Assembly: GCA_016183945.1 (NCBI GenBank)
Contig: JACPDP010000054.1
Coordinates: 1-61,017 of the forward strand
DNA from: Magnetospirillum sp.
GTDB lineage: Bacteria > Pseudomonadota > Alphaproteobacteria > Rhodospirillales > Magnetospirillaceae
Reading direction: 5' to 3'
DNA: 61,017 nt
Below are positions 26,262-37,472 of this stretch, piece after piece. Below the pieces are notes generated by a model, which saw only the letters and a list, made by a program, of their open reading frames with translations, was not told the origin of the DNA and made no database searches. Positions within the stretch are counted from its first letter, which is position 1, and every line of letters begins with the position of its first letter. The translations under genes were made by a program, and so were the position numbers.

Positions 26262-28654
26262 CTATTCTGCGGCCGCGATGTCGAGCATCGGAGTGAATTC
26301 GTAAGCCGCTTCGCCCTCGGCACGCTGCAGCCACGGATCGACCTGGGCGAATTTCTGCGCCCCGAAGAACTGTGCCGCCAGAGCCGCCCGGCCCTCGGCG
26401 TCGTCGACAACCCGCTTCTTGACGTAGGGCATACCCGCCCGTTCGATCCAGGCCGACGACCGTTCCATATAGTGCCCCTCCTGGCGATAGAGCTGGAGGA
26501 AGGCCGCGGCGTATTCGACCGCCTCGTCGTCGCTGCCGACCTTGCACAGCAGGTCGGTCGCCCGCACCCGTACTCCGCAGGTGCCGCCGACATGGAGTTC
26601 CCATCCCGAATCGACGCCCACCAATCCGAAGTCCTTGATGGTCGATTCGGCACAGTTACGCGGGCAGCCGGACACGCCCATCTTGAATTTGTGCGGTGTC
26701 CACGCCCCCCAGAACGTCTTCTCCATCCGGATGCCCAGCCCCAGCGAGTCCTGGGTGCCCCAGCGGCACAGGCCCTTGCCGACGCACGACTTGACTCGGC
26801 CCAGACGCGCGGCAGATCCTCCTTCTTGACGAAGGGAATGGCGAGCCGCTGGCCGCCGGTGATCTTGACGGGAACTCCCAGCTTCTCGGCCGCGTCGGCC
26901 ACTGCGTGCAGTTCGGCCGCGTTGGTCAGCCCGCCCCAGGTGCGCGGCACCACCGAGTAAGTGCCGTCCTGCTGGATGTTGGCATGGACCCGTTCATTGT
27001 GGACACGCGACTGGGGATCGTCCTCGGCTTCGCCCGGCCATGTCGAGATCAGGTAGTAGTTGATCGCCGGCCGGCACTTGGGGCAGCCGTCGGGCTTGCG
27101 CCAGTTGAGGAAGCGCATGGTCGCGGGCACGGTCAGCAGGTGATGCTCGCGAATGGCCTTGCGAATCTCGTCATGGGTGTGGTCGGTGCACCCGCAGAGG
27201 GGCTTCTCCTCGGGGGTGGGAGAGAAGCTGCCGCCGAGGGTGAACGCCAGGATCTGCTCCACCTTGCCGGAGCACGACCCGCACGAGGCCGACGCCTTGG
27301 TATGCAGGCGAACGTCCTCCAGCGTGAACAGCCCCTTTTCTGTGATCGCCTTGACGATGGCCCCCTTGGAGATGCCGTTGCAGCCGCACACTTCCGTCTC
27401 GTCGGGCATCGAGGCCACCGACAGCTTGCCCGAATGGCCGGCGTCGCCGTCCAGATATCCATGCGCGAACAGCAACTGCGACCGCAAGCCGCTGATATCG
27501 GTGCCCTGGCGCATCAGGTCGTAGTACCACGCCTCGTCGGTGGTATCGCCGTAGAGCAGCGCACCCTCGAGCTTGTTGTCGCGCAGCACCAGCTTCTTGT
27601 AGATGCCCTGCCCGGCATCGTGCATCACCAGTTGGTCCGTGCCCGGCCCTCCCATGAAGTTGCCGGCCGAGTAGAGGTCGATGCCGCTCACCTTCAGTTT
27701 GGTAGCGGTCGATTGAGGTTCGAACCGCACCACGCCCACCTCGGCCAAATGACTGGCGCAAATGCGGGCCTGTCGGAACAGGGGGGCGACCAGGCCGAAG
27801 GTCTGGCCGCGGTGCTGGACGCATTCGCCGACGGCGTAGATGCGCGGGTCGAAGGTCTGCAGGGTGTCGCTCACCACGATTCCGCGCTCGCAATGGATTC
27901 CCGCGGACTGCGCCAGTTCGATGCCGGGGCGGATGCCGACCGCCATCACCACCATGTCGGCGAGCACCTCGGTACCGTCGGTGAAGCGCACGCCCTGAAC
28001 CACCGTCTCGCCAAGGATGCACTGGGTTTCCTTGCCGAGCAGTATCCTTACGCCACGGCTGCGCAGCGTCCCCTCGAGGATGCGGGCGGCCTGCTCGTCG
28101 AGCTGTCGCTCCATCAGCCGATCGACAAGGTGGACCACAGTGACTTCCATCCCCCGGCACATGAGCCCGTGGGCCGCTTCCAGCCCCAGCAGCCCGCCGC
28201 CGATGACCACCGCGCGCTTCGAGCGCCGCGATGCTTCGACCATCCGTGTCACGTCCGCCATGGCGCGGAAGGTCACCACGCCATCCAGGTCGTGGCCTGG
28301 CACCGGAAGGACGATGGGCTTGGAGCCTGTGGCGAGAACCAACCGATCGTAGCTGGCCGCCGTCCCATCCTCGGCAACCACCTCGCGCTTGATCCTGTCT
28401 ATGACCGAAACCGGCTTGCCGAGATGGGCGATGATGCCGTGCTCGCGATACCATTCCGCGTCGTTGAGCATGATGGCTTCGAATTCCTTTTCCCCCGCGA
28501 GAACGTGGGAGAGCAGGATACGGTTGTAGTTGCCCCAGCGCTCCGCCCCGAAGACCGTGATGTCGTACCTCTCGGGAGCCATCTCCAGCAGCTCCTCCAA
28601 CAAGCGCGCGCCGGTCATACCGTTGCCAACCACAACCAGTTTTTCCTTCATCAT
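26262..28654 (-). pseudogene. nirB: NADH-nitrite reductase large subunit, disrupted
   Basis: The start (ATG at 28654, AGGGGA upstream) and the first 620 residues are normal: FAD/NAD domain (VVVGNGMTGARLLEEL), two BFD-like [2Fe-2S] cysteine sets (CGCNGISKG with CGSC, then CGC with CPKC) and the first ferredoxin-like half. At about 26795 the frame shifts: VWAE is followed directly, in another frame, by VKSCVGKGLCRWGTQDS. Comparison with NirB shows about 18 residues missing before that cysteine. The shifted frame continues to 26262 with GCPRNCAES, completing the siroheme/[4Fe-4S] cysteines. This is either an inactivating deletion of about 53-55 bp or a sequencing/assembly error. Confidence 0.85.
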
Positions 28655-29243
28655 GTCCGATCCCCTGTGCGCCATTCTTAGGCACGCACCGCGCCTGCCC
28701 ATTGCATAGGCACAATAGCAATCACCCTGCCAATGCGAGACAGAATTACTCTAGTAATCCGCCCGCCCAAAGCGGGGCGGCATATTCGTTTAACCTTGGT
28801 CAATTCATTGTTTTAACTAGCTGTTCTCCTGAAGAATTGCCGAAGGCACGGCGAGGCCGCCCCTCGTTCGGACAGCAGCCGCCCCCAACCAAGGCCAGCG
28901 GCCGATTTTGCACAACATATAATCACTTCCGGCCAGTGAGCCTATTTTTTGCGCATTTTGCCGATTTCGACTGCCCATGCACCTCCCCCTTTTTCGCTCG
29001 GGCGCCTCCATCCGGTTTGCGCTACAAAAGGTGCGCCGAAGCCCCCTTCGGCACATGATCCTGTTGACACGGGGGGCCAACTCATACTTCCTATAGCGTT
29101 GGTAGGAAAGTACCTGCAGCTTGACGGACATTTCCAATCACCCGCAGGCAAACGATCGCGCTCCCAGGCCACATGGGGGCTGCCTCGGCAACGAATCGTT
29201 ACCACCTGAGTTGTAGAACGTGATTGCGGAGAGGTCCGTCACC
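28655..29243. other. Long divergent intergenic region between nirB and leuA
   Basis: No convincing gene in these 589 bp; the small frames on either strand show no family features. A TATAAT occurs at about 28917 but without a good -35, and TTGACA at about 29073 has no clear -10 at the right spacing. The base composition near 28740-28830 is less GC-rich than the genes. It probably holds both promoters and the nitrogen-control sites for nirB plus the leuA leader. Confidence 0.5.
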
Positions 29244-30800
29244 ATGGGCGAGAGCATGGACAAGAACCGAGTCATCATCTTCGACACCACCCTGCGCGAC
29301 GGCGAGCAGTCGCCCGGCGCCTCCATGAATCTGGAGGAGAAGGTCCGCATCGCTTCGGTGCTGGAGGAGATGGGCGTCGACGTCATCGAGGCCGGCTTTC
29401 CCATCGCCTCCAACGGCGACTTCGAGGCGGTCGAGGCCGTCGCCAGGGCGGTGAAGACCGCCACCGTCGCCGGCCTGGCCCGCGCCACCAAGGGCGACAT
29501 CGAGCGCTGCGCCGAGGCCATCAAGCCGGCGGCGCGCGGCCGCATCCACACCTTCCTCTCCACCAGCCCGCTGCACATGAAGTACAAGCTGCAGATGGAG
29601 CCTGAGGCGGTTCTGGCGAAGGTGGCCGATTCCGTCGCCTATGCCCGGCGCTTCACCGACGATGTCGAGTGGTCGGCCGAGGACGGCTCGCGTACCGAAC
29701 ACGACTTCCTGTGCCGCTGCGTCGAGGCCGCCATCCGCGCCGGCGCCCGCACCATCAACATCCCCGACACCGTCGGCTACGCCGTACCCGACGAATACGC
29801 CGCCCTCATCGCCATGCTGTTCGCCCGGGTGCCCAACATCGACCAGGCGATCATCTCGGTGCACTGCCACAACGACCTCGGGCTGGCGGTGGCCAACTCG
29901 CTGGCGGCGGTCACCGCCGGCGCCCGCCAGATCGAGTGCACCGTCAACGGCCTCGGCGAGCGCGCCGGCAACGCCGCCATGGAAGAGGTCGTCATGGGCC
30001 TGCGCACCCGGCCCGACCGCCTGCCCTTCCACACCGGCATCAAGACCGAGCACATCATGCGGGTGTCGCGGCTGGTCTCGACCATCACCGGCTTCGTGGT
30101 GCAGCCCAATAAGGCGGTCGTCGGCAAGAACGCTTTCGCCCACGAGTCGGGCATCCACCAGGACGGCGTCCTCAAGCACGCCCAAACCTACGAGATCATG
30201 ACCCCGGAGTCGGTGGGGCTGCACCGCTCCAACCTGGTGATGGGCAAGCATTCCGGCCGTGCCGCCTTCAAGGCCAAGCTGAAGGAGCTGGGCTACGAGT
30301 TGGGCGACAACGCCGTCGAGGATGCCTTTACCCGCTTCAAGGATCTCGCCGACCGTAAAAAGGACATATTTGACGAGGATATTGTGGCGCTCGTCGACGA
30401 CGCGGTCGTGCGAGGCAACGACCGCGTCCGGCTCGTCGCGCTTGAAGTGCTGTGCGGCACCAAACACTGTCCACCCGCGGCGGAGCTGGAATTGGAAATC
30501 GACGGCGAAACGAAGACCTGCCGCGCCACCGGCGACGGCCCGGTCGACGCCATCTTCAACGCCATCAAGGCGCTGTTTCCGCACGACTGCCGCCTGCAGC
30601 TTTTTCAGGTGAACGCGGTCACCCAGGGCACCGACGCCCAGGCCGAGGTGACCGTTCGGCTCGAAGAAAACGGCAAGACCGTCAACGGCCAGGGTGCCGA
30701 TACCGACACCATGGTCGCCTCGGCGCGCGCCTATGTGAATGCCTTGAACAAACTTCTGGTGAAGCGGCAAAAAACCGCCCCGGCCGCGCTTATGGCGTGA
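29244..30800 (+). CDS. leuA: 2-isopropylmalate synthase
   Basis: 518 residues from the ATG at 29244 (GGAGAGG upstream; a GTG at 29220 is the in-frame alternative). Condenses acetyl-CoA with 2-oxoisovalerate, the first step of leucine synthesis. TIM-barrel motifs: IFDTTLRDGEQSPGASMN, the metal ligands in SVHCHNDLGLAVANS and TVNGLGERAGNAAMEE, then a helical subdomain and the C-terminal leucine-binding regulatory domain (about 390-505). It uses the product pathway of ilvBHC located upstream. Confidence 0.96.
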   Translation: MGESMDKNRVIIFDTTLRDGEQSPGASMNLEEKVRIASVLEEMGVDVIEAGFPIASNGDFEAVEAVARAVKTATVAGLARATKGDIERCAEAIKPAARGRIHTFLSTSPLHMKYKLQMEPEAVLAKVADSVAYARRFTDDVEWSAEDGSRTEHDFLCRCVEAAIRAGARTINIPDTVGYAVPDEYAALIAMLFARVPNIDQAIISVHCHNDLGLAVANSLAAVTAGARQIECTVNGLGERAGNAAMEEVVMGLRTRPDRLPFHTGIKTEHIMRVSRLVSTITGFVVQPNKAVVGKNAFAHESGIHQDGVLKHAQTYEIMTPESVGLHRSNLVMGKHSGRAAFKAKLKELGYELGDNAVEDAFTRFKDLADRKKDIFDEDIVALVDDAVVRGNDRVRLVALEVLCGTKHCPPAAELELEIDGETKTCRATGDGPVDAIFNAIKALFPHDCRLQLFQVNAVTQGTDAQAEVTVRLEENGKTVNGQGADTDTMVASARAYVNALNKLLVKRQKTAPAALMA

Positions 30801-30866
30801 TATAGGACCGGCGCGCGGGGGTAACCGAACACCGGATTGTTGCACCACAACATTCGATTTGAGTGA

Positions 30867-31913
<1,047 letters not shown>

Positions 31914-31989
31914 TATCCCGGCCACTAGATATAGTAGTCTCGCGAGATTCGGTCGTAGTTGCGGCCGGAGCGGCAACGGAGGGGGTCAG

Positions 31990-32883
31990 GTGAAGACGAC
32001 GGGCACGGCAGGGCGGCTCGCCACCTTGAAGCTGCTGGTCCAGCGGTTTGCCTTCATCTCTTTGATCGCTGCCGCCGTTGCTCTGATGCTGCTGGGCAAG
32101 GCCGATATCGTGCTGATCGAGCGCACGCGGGCGCTGATTTCGGACGGCATCGCTCCCATCCTCGACGTCATGGCACGGCCCGCTGCGACCATCGCCCAGG
32201 TGGTCGAAAACCTGCGCGAGTTGGGTGGCCTGCGCACCGAGAATGCCCGACTGAAGGACGAGAACGCCCGGCTGCAGCATTGGCAGACAGTGGCGCGCCG
32301 GCTGGAGGCGGAGAACACCATCCTGCACGACCAGCTCAACGTCATTCCCGACCCCGACCCGTCCTTCGTCACCGCGCGCATCATCGGCGATATGGGCTCG
32401 GCCTTCGGCCACTCCATGCTGCTCGCCGCCGGCTCGCAGGACGGCGTCCGCAAGGGCCAGGTGGTGCTGTCGGGCGAGGCGCTGGTAGGCCATATCGCCG
32501 AGGTGGGCCAGCGCTCATCGCGGCTGCTGCTGATCACCGACATCAACGCCCGTATCCCTGTGGTGGTGGAATCTACCCGGACACGGGCCATCCTGACCGG
32601 CGACAACACGACGCGGCCACGGCTCAACTACCTGACCGGCAGCCCCAACATCAATGTCGGCGACCGCATCGTCACCGCCGGTTCGGGCGGCGCGTTCCCG
32701 CCGGGCCTGCCAGTGGGTGTGGTGGCCTCCATCAACGACGGCGTGGTGCGCACCGAACCGTTCGTTCAGCGCCACCGGCTCGAATTCGTCGCGGTGGTCG
32801 ACTACGGCCTGGGCGGCATCCTGCCATTTGAAAAGCCCCCCGAGCGCGAGCGCCGCCGCCGCGGCAAGGGAGCCGAGGAGTGA
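31990..32883 (+). CDS. mreC: Rod-shape protein MreC
   Basis: 297 residues from a GTG behind GGAGGGGG. One N-terminal membrane helix (FAFISLIAAAVALMLLGKAD), a periplasmic coiled coil (LGGLRTENARLKDENARLQH), then the double beta-barrel domain (ARIIGDMGSAFGHSMLLAAG onward). It links MreB to penicillin-binding protein 2 across the membrane. The C-terminus is short and Arg/Glu-rich. Confidence 0.93.
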   Translation: MKTTGTAGRLATLKLLVQRFAFISLIAAAVALMLLGKADIVLIERTRALISDGIAPILDVMARPAATIAQVVENLRELGGLRTENARLKDENARLQHWQTVARRLEAENTILHDQLNVIPDPDPSFVTARIIGDMGSAFGHSMLLAAGSQDGVRKGQVVLSGEALVGHIAEVGQRSSRLLLITDINARIPVVVESTRTRAILTGDNTTRPRLNYLTGSPNINVGDRIVTAGSGGAFPPGLPVGVVASINDGVVRTEPFVQRHRLEFVAVVDYGLGGILPFEKPPERERRRRGKGAEE

Positions 32884-32962
32884 CGCCGGCAATCAGGCGG
32901 CGGTCCGACGTCCGAGCAGGCCCGCCCGGCGAGGGCAACCGTCCTGGCAAGGGCTCGCCGGC

Positions 32963-33478
32963 ATGAAGAGCTCGGTCTGGGTGCGCATGGACACCTGGGT
33001 CCGCCACCTCGTCCCCTTCGGCATCACCCTGGCGCTGATGCTGTTGACGGTGGTGCCGACCCGCATTCCCGGTTTCGCCGCAGTGGCTCCCATGTTGCCG
33101 CTGATGGGCGTCTACTACTGGGCCATCTATCGCCCGGACCTGCTGCCGGCCTGGGCAGCCTTCCTGATCGGGCTGCTCTACGACATTATCGGCGGCACAC
33201 CGCTGGGCGTTAACGCGCTGGTCATGCTGCTGGTCCAAGGTACGGCTGCGTCGCAACGCAAATTCTTCCTGGGTAAGTCCTTCGCTGTGGCGTGGTGGGC
33301 CTTCGGGCTGTTGACCGGTGGCGCCGTCGGACTGGCCTGGCTGCTGGTGTCCTTCCTCATCGGCCGCACCATCGACCCGGCACCGGTGATCTTTGAGTAT
33401 CTGCTGACCTTGAGTGTTTTCCCCGTGCTGACCTGGACACTGGCTCGCACCCAGTTGGCGCTCCTTAAGGACGTCTGA
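32963..33478 (+). CDS. mreD: Rod-shape membrane protein MreD
   Basis: 171 residues with five to six hydrophobic helices (LVPFGITLALMLLTVV, LPLMGVYYWAIYRPDLLPAW, FLIGLLYDIIGGTPLGVNAL and others). LLYDIIGGTPLGVNAL matches the MreD signature. The ATG at 32963 is preferred; the longer frame into mreC lacks hydrophobic character. Part of the elongasome membrane complex. Confidence 0.9.
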   Translation: MKSSVWVRMDTWVRHLVPFGITLALMLLTVVPTRIPGFAAVAPMLPLMGVYYWAIYRPDLLPAWAAFLIGLLYDIIGGTPLGVNALVMLLVQGTAASQRKFFLGKSFAVAWWAFGLLTGGAVGLAWLLVSFLIGRTIDPAPVIFEYLLTLSVFPVLTWTLARTQLALLKDV

Positions 33479-33480
33479 CG

Positions 33481-35379
33481 GTGTACAACGACAACGACCG
33501 CTCGAAGATGTTCAACCGCCGGGCCGTCATGTTGGGCGGCGGCAAGGCGGTGCTGGTGGGCGCGTTGGCGGCGCGCATGTACTACCTGCAGGTGGTCGAG
33601 TCCGACAAATACGCCATGCTTGCCGAGGACAACCGCGTCAGCACGCGCCTGCTGGCACCGCCCCGCGGCCTGATCCTCGACCGCAACGATATCGCAATGG
33701 CGATCAACCAGCACAACTACCGCGTCAACGTCATCCCCGAGAACACGCCGTCGATCGACTACACGCTCGACGCGCTGGCGCGCATGATTTCTCTGGGTGA
33801 GAACGACCGCGCCCGCATCCACCGCGAGGCGCGCCGCCGCCGCAGCTTCGTGCCCATCACGGTGCGCGAAAACCTGTCGTGGGAAGAGGTGGCGCGCATC
33901 GAGGTCAACGCCCCCGACCTGCCTGGGGTGGTCATCGACGTCGGCCAGAGTCGTCATTACCCGCTGGAGCACCTTGGGGCGCACATCCTAGGCTATGTTT
34001 CGGCGGTGGCGGAAACCGACCTCTCCGGCGACCCGCTGGAGGAACTGCCCGGCTTCCGCATCGGCAAGGCCGGCGTGGAGCGCATCTACGACATGGCGCT
34101 GCGCGGCCGTGGCGGCAACACCTCGCTGGAGGTCAACGCCGTCGGCCGCATCATCCGGGAACTTGAGCGCAAGGAGGGCGAGTCCGGCGTCGACCTCCAC
34201 CTGACGCTGGACATGCGGCTGCAGGAATACGCCGCCCAGCGGCTGGGCGAAGAAAGCGCCGCCGTGGTGGTGATGGACATCCACACCGGCGAGGTGGTGG
34301 TGATGGCCTCGACCCCCAGCTTCGACCCCAACGCCTTCAACCGCGGGCTGACCGGTGACGAGTGGAAAGACCTCATCACCAACCCCCGCTCGCCATTGTC
34401 CAACAAGGCCATCGCCGGCCAGTTCGCCCCCGGTTCCACCTTCAAGCTGGTTACCGCCCTGGCGGCGCTGGAGGGCAAGGACATCACCCCGGAGATGCGG
34501 GTATTCTGTCCCGGTCACATTCAGTTGGGCAGCATCAAGTTCCACTGCTGGAAGAAGGAGGGCCACGGCTCGCAGGACCTGATCAGCGGCATCAAGAACT
34601 CCTGCGACGTCTACTTCTACGAGGTGGCGCGGCGCACCGGCTTCGAGAAGATCGCCGAGATGGCCAAGCGCTTCGGCATGGGCGAGCCCACCGGCGTCGA
34701 CCTGCCCAGCGAGCGCGGCGGGCTGATCCCCAACAAGGCGTGGAAAAGGGCGGCCCTCAAGCAACCGTGGCACCCCGGCGAGACCCTGATCAACGCCATC
34801 GGCCAGGGCTACGTCACCACGACCCCCATTCAACTGGCCACCATGGTGTCGCGCATCGCCAACGGCGGCTATGCCGTGGTTCCGCATGTCGCGCGCGATG
34901 CCGTCTCGGGCAAGTCCGCCAAATCGCGCACCGCCCCCAGCTGGCCCAGCCTGGAGGTGTCGCGCCAGGCGCTGGCGCTGGTGCGCAAGGGCATGTTCGC
35001 GGTGTCCAACGAACCGGGTGGCACCGCCTACAAGGCGCGTATCACCCAGGAGGGCATGTGGCTGTCGGGCAAGACCGGCAGCGCCCAGGTGCGGCGTATC
35101 ACCATGCGTGAGCGTGAGACCGGGGTGAAAAAGAACGACGAGCTGCCGTGGAAGGAGCGCGACCACGCCCTGTTTGTGGCCTATGCCCCCGAGGAGGCGC
35201 CGCGCTGGGGCATCGCCGTGGTGGTCGAACACGGCGGCGGTGGCTCGGCGGTGGCGGCGCCCATCGCGCGCGACATCATGATCGAGGTTCAGAAGCGCGA
35301 GCACGCCCGGGTCGCCCAGCGCCTTAACGAGGCCCCCGAGGCGCGCACCGAGGCACGGCCCGACCTGAGGAGGTTCTGA
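33481..35379 (+). CDS. mrdA: Penicillin-binding protein 2, elongation transpeptidase
   Basis: 632 residues from a GTG 2 bp after mreD. N-terminal membrane helix, pedestal domain, then transpeptidase with the acyl-serine motif STFK (in FAPGSTFKL, about residue 319), SxN-type KNSCDVYFYE and KTG (in SGKTGSAQV, about 531). Cross-links peptidoglycan during sidewall growth together with RodA. The tail is Glu/Arg-rich. Confidence 0.95.
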   Translation: MYNDNDRSKMFNRRAVMLGGGKAVLVGALAARMYYLQVVESDKYAMLAEDNRVSTRLLAPPRGLILDRNDIAMAINQHNYRVNVIPENTPSIDYTLDALARMISLGENDRARIHREARRRRSFVPITVRENLSWEEVARIEVNAPDLPGVVIDVGQSRHYPLEHLGAHILGYVSAVAETDLSGDPLEELPGFRIGKAGVERIYDMALRGRGGNTSLEVNAVGRIIRELERKEGESGVDLHLTLDMRLQEYAAQRLGEESAAVVVMDIHTGEVVVMASTPSFDPNAFNRGLTGDEWKDLITNPRSPLSNKAIAGQFAPGSTFKLVTALAALEGKDITPEMRVFCPGHIQLGSIKFHCWKKEGHGSQDLISGIKNSCDVYFYEVARRTGFEKIAEMAKRFGMGEPTGVDLPSERGGLIPNKAWKRAALKQPWHPGETLINAIGQGYVTTTPIQLATMVSRIANGGYAVVPHVARDAVSGKSAKSRTAPSWPSLEVSRQALALVRKGMFAVSNEPGGTAYKARITQEGMWLSGKTGSAQVRRITMRERETGVKKNDELPWKERDHALFVAYAPEEAPRWGIAVVVEHGGGGSAVAAPIARDIMIEVQKREHARVAQRLNEAPEARTEARPDLRRF

Positions 35380-36542
35380 TGCTGCGCCCGCTGCCGCGCA
35401 TCCCCATGCGGCTGAACCGCCCGGAAATGGGCTTCCGCGACAAGATCTGGCAGATCAACTGGTCGCTGATCACCATCCTCAGCGCCATCGCCAGCATCGG
35501 CTTTCTTACTCTTTATTCGGCGGCGCAGGGCTCGCTGGAGCCGTGGGCGATCAAGCAGATGGTCCGCTTCGCCATCGGCATCGGCATCCTGATCACGGTG
35601 GCGATGGTCGATCTGCGCATATGGATGCGCTACGCCTATACCCTCTATGTCGTGGCCATGGTGCTGCTGGTGCTGGTGGAGGTAAAGGGCACCGTCGGCA
35701 TGGGCGCCCAGCGGTGGATCGACCTCGGCTTCATCCAGTTGCAGCCCTCCGAAATCACGAAAATCGCGATGATCCTGGCGCTGGCCCGCTATTTCCACGG
35801 CGCCGGGATGCAGGATGTCGGGCGGCCGCTGTTCCTCATCCCCCCCATGGTGATGGTGTTCGCTCCGGCTGCCCTGGTGCTGAAACAGCCCGACCTCGGC
35901 ACCGCCATGATGCTGGTGCTGTCGGCCGGGGGACTGTTCTTTATGGCCGGCGTCCGGTTGTGGAAGTTCGCGCTGCTGCTCGCCGGCGGCTTGGGCGCCG
36001 TCCCGGTGGCCTGGCAGTTCCTGCGCGAGTACCAGAAGAAGCGGGTCACCATCTTCCTTAATCCCGAGGAGGACCCGCTGGGCGCCGGCTATCACATCAC
36101 CCAGTCCAAGATTGCATTGGGTTCGGGCGGCTTATTCGGCAAGGGCTACATGAGCGGCACCCAAAGTCGGCTGAACTTCCTTCCCGAGAAGCAGACCGAC
36201 TTCATCTTCACCATGTATGCCGAGGAGTGGGGCATGATGGGCGGGCTGGTGCTGCTGGGCCTCTACAGCCTGCTGATTGCCTTCGGCTACGCCATCGCCG
36301 TGCGCTGCCGCAGCCAGTTCGGGCGGCTGGTGGCGCACGGCATCACCACCACCTTCTTCCTCTACTTCTTCATCAACACCGCCATGGTGATGGGCCTGGT
36401 GCCGGTGGTCGGCGTGCCGCTGCCGCTGATCTCCTACGGCGGTACCGCCATGCTGTCGCTCTTGTTCGGCTGGGGCTTGGTGATGAGCGCCTATATCCAC
36501 CGCGACGTGCCCATCAGCCGCCGCGGCGGCATTGACGACTGA
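35379..36542 (+). CDS. rodA: SEDS peptidoglycan polymerase RodA
   Basis: 387 residues with about ten membrane helices; its ATG overlaps the mrdA stop by one base. SEDS motifs: GAQRWIDLGFIQLQPSEITK, FLPEKQTDFIFTMYAEEWG with the catalytic-type Asp, and VVGVPLPLISYGGTAMLSLL. Polymerises lipid II into glycan strands in complex with PBP2. Last gene of the rod operon. Confidence 0.96.
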   Translation: MLRPLPRIPMRLNRPEMGFRDKIWQINWSLITILSAIASIGFLTLYSAAQGSLEPWAIKQMVRFAIGIGILITVAMVDLRIWMRYAYTLYVVAMVLLVLVEVKGTVGMGAQRWIDLGFIQLQPSEITKIAMILALARYFHGAGMQDVGRPLFLIPPMVMVFAPAALVLKQPDLGTAMMLVLSAGGLFFMAGVRLWKFALLLAGGLGAVPVAWQFLREYQKKRVTIFLNPEEDPLGAGYHITQSKIALGSGGLFGKGYMSGTQSRLNFLPEKQTDFIFTMYAEEWGMMGGLVLLGLYSLLIAFGYAIAVRCRSQFGRLVAHGITTTFFLYFFINTAMVMGLVPVVGVPLPLISYGGTAMLSLLFGWGLVMSAYIHRDVPISRRGGIDD

Positions 36543-36591
36543 TACCACTTCGGCTGGACGACTGGAGCGCGGGCGCCCCGCGAAAACGATG

Positions 36592-36624
36592 AAGGCCCCA
36601 CTCCCGTAACCGGGAAGGAGCCTT
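36592..36624. terminator. Imperfect hairpin after rodA
   Basis: AAGGCCCCACTCCCG at 36592-36606 can pair with CGGGAAGGAGCCTT at 36611-36624 with a few mismatches, about 50 bp after the rodA stop. No T tract. Probably the 3' boundary of the rod operon. The rest of 36543-36796 shows no gene. Confidence 0.4.
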
Positions 36625-36796
36625 CAAAGGGACCGCGAGGGGAAAACGGCCCCCAATCCTTGCGGATCGCTCGACCGTCCCTTGCGGGATATCGAAGCCG
36701 GAACACGCTTCTCATCGCGTCCATAACTTTATATGGCAACGATCGGCGACAGATCAACGCCCCTATTCTTGGGCGCGCATAGCTCACCCGGATGCG

Positions 36797-37027
36797 CTAA
36801 ACATCCTTCTCGGGATCGATGTCATGGGCTCGCTTACCGTATTTATCGGTGAAGGACGGCCCACGGGCGATCTCGACGCGGGTGCGATGATATACTGCCT
36901 TGCTGACGAAATGTTCTTGCACCTCGACCCAATGCTTCCAGTACAGGAAGACGTGCCGAGCGCTGTTGGACCACGCCTCGAACATGGCGGTCTGCATTTC
37001 CACGAGGGTCTTGAACGGGTCTGCCAT
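36797..37027 (-). CDS. Small hypothetical protein, phasin-like in style
   Basis: 76 residues from the ATG at 37027, which has AGGGGAGAAG upstream. MADPFKTLVEMQTAMFEAWS with aromatic helical segments (VFLYWKHWVEVQEHFVSKA) looks like a short amphipathic helical protein, reminiscent of phasins that coat storage granules, but the similarity is too weak to assign. It lies downstream of the STAS gene on the same strand and may be the last gene of that transcript, though 116 bp separate them. Confidence 0.5.
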   Translation of the reverse strand: MADPFKTLVEMQTAMFEAWSNSARHVFLYWKHWVEVQEHFVSKAVYHRTRVEIARGPSFTDKYGKRAHDIDPEKDV

Positions 37028-37143
37028 GCTCTTCTCCCCTCGGATGATCACCTGCCTAACCTTAAGATGTGATCACGGTCTCGGCGCAGATCAATGTCTA
37101 CTGTAGCGCAGCCCACCCTGCCATTCCACCGCAGGCGGCGACA

Positions 37144-37467
37144 TCAGGCAAGCGCCGCTTCCCGATCCGGAAAGATGGTGAGGATTTTTGCGAACCCGGA
37201 AACGTCGAAAATCTCCCGAATGTTCGGCTTCATCGAGCACAGGACGAATTTCCGGCCGCCGCGGGTCATTTTCGCGCCCACCAGAACCACACGCAGGCCG
37301 GCGCTGGAGATGTAGGTGAGCTCCCCGAAATCGATGATGATGCGCGGCGCCCCGCCGTTGATGACAGCCAGGACTTTCGCCTCGAAGGCCTTGGCGGTGG
37401 CACTGTCGACGCGCGCGAGCGGCACCAGGACCACTGCGTCTCCAATCTTTTCCTCGCGGATTTCCAT
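37144..37467 (-). CDS. STAS-domain anti-anti-sigma factor
   Basis: 107 residues from the ATG at 37467, preceded by AGGAAGGG; upstream in-frame codons are excluded because they would overlap the previous gene. A complete STAS domain with the phosphorylatable serine in YISSAGLRVVLVGAK. In partner switching, the unphosphorylated form binds the HATPase kinase and frees its other partner; phosphorylation by the kinase and dephosphorylation by a PP2C enzyme set the switch. Both activities appear fused in the gene 5 bp upstream. Confidence 0.92.
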   Translation of the reverse strand: MEIREEKIGDAVVLVPLARVDSATAKAFEAKVLAVINGGAPRIIIDFGELTYISSAGLRVVLVGAKMTRGGRKFVLCSMKPNIREIFDVSGFAKILTIFPDREAALA

Positions 37468-37472
37468 CGCTG

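Noticed and set aside
25892..28702. A single 936-residue NirB-NirD fusion
   Set aside because: The stretch from about 26795 to 26262 in this frame is not protein-like (Ser/Arg/Pro noise), while the true NirB C-terminal half reads in another frame. nirD has its own start and ribosome site at 26239.
28703..29243. FNR or ANTAR-type leader upstream of nirB
   Set aside because: No clean TTGAT-N4-ATCAA palindrome or paired hexaloop hairpins could be found by eye.
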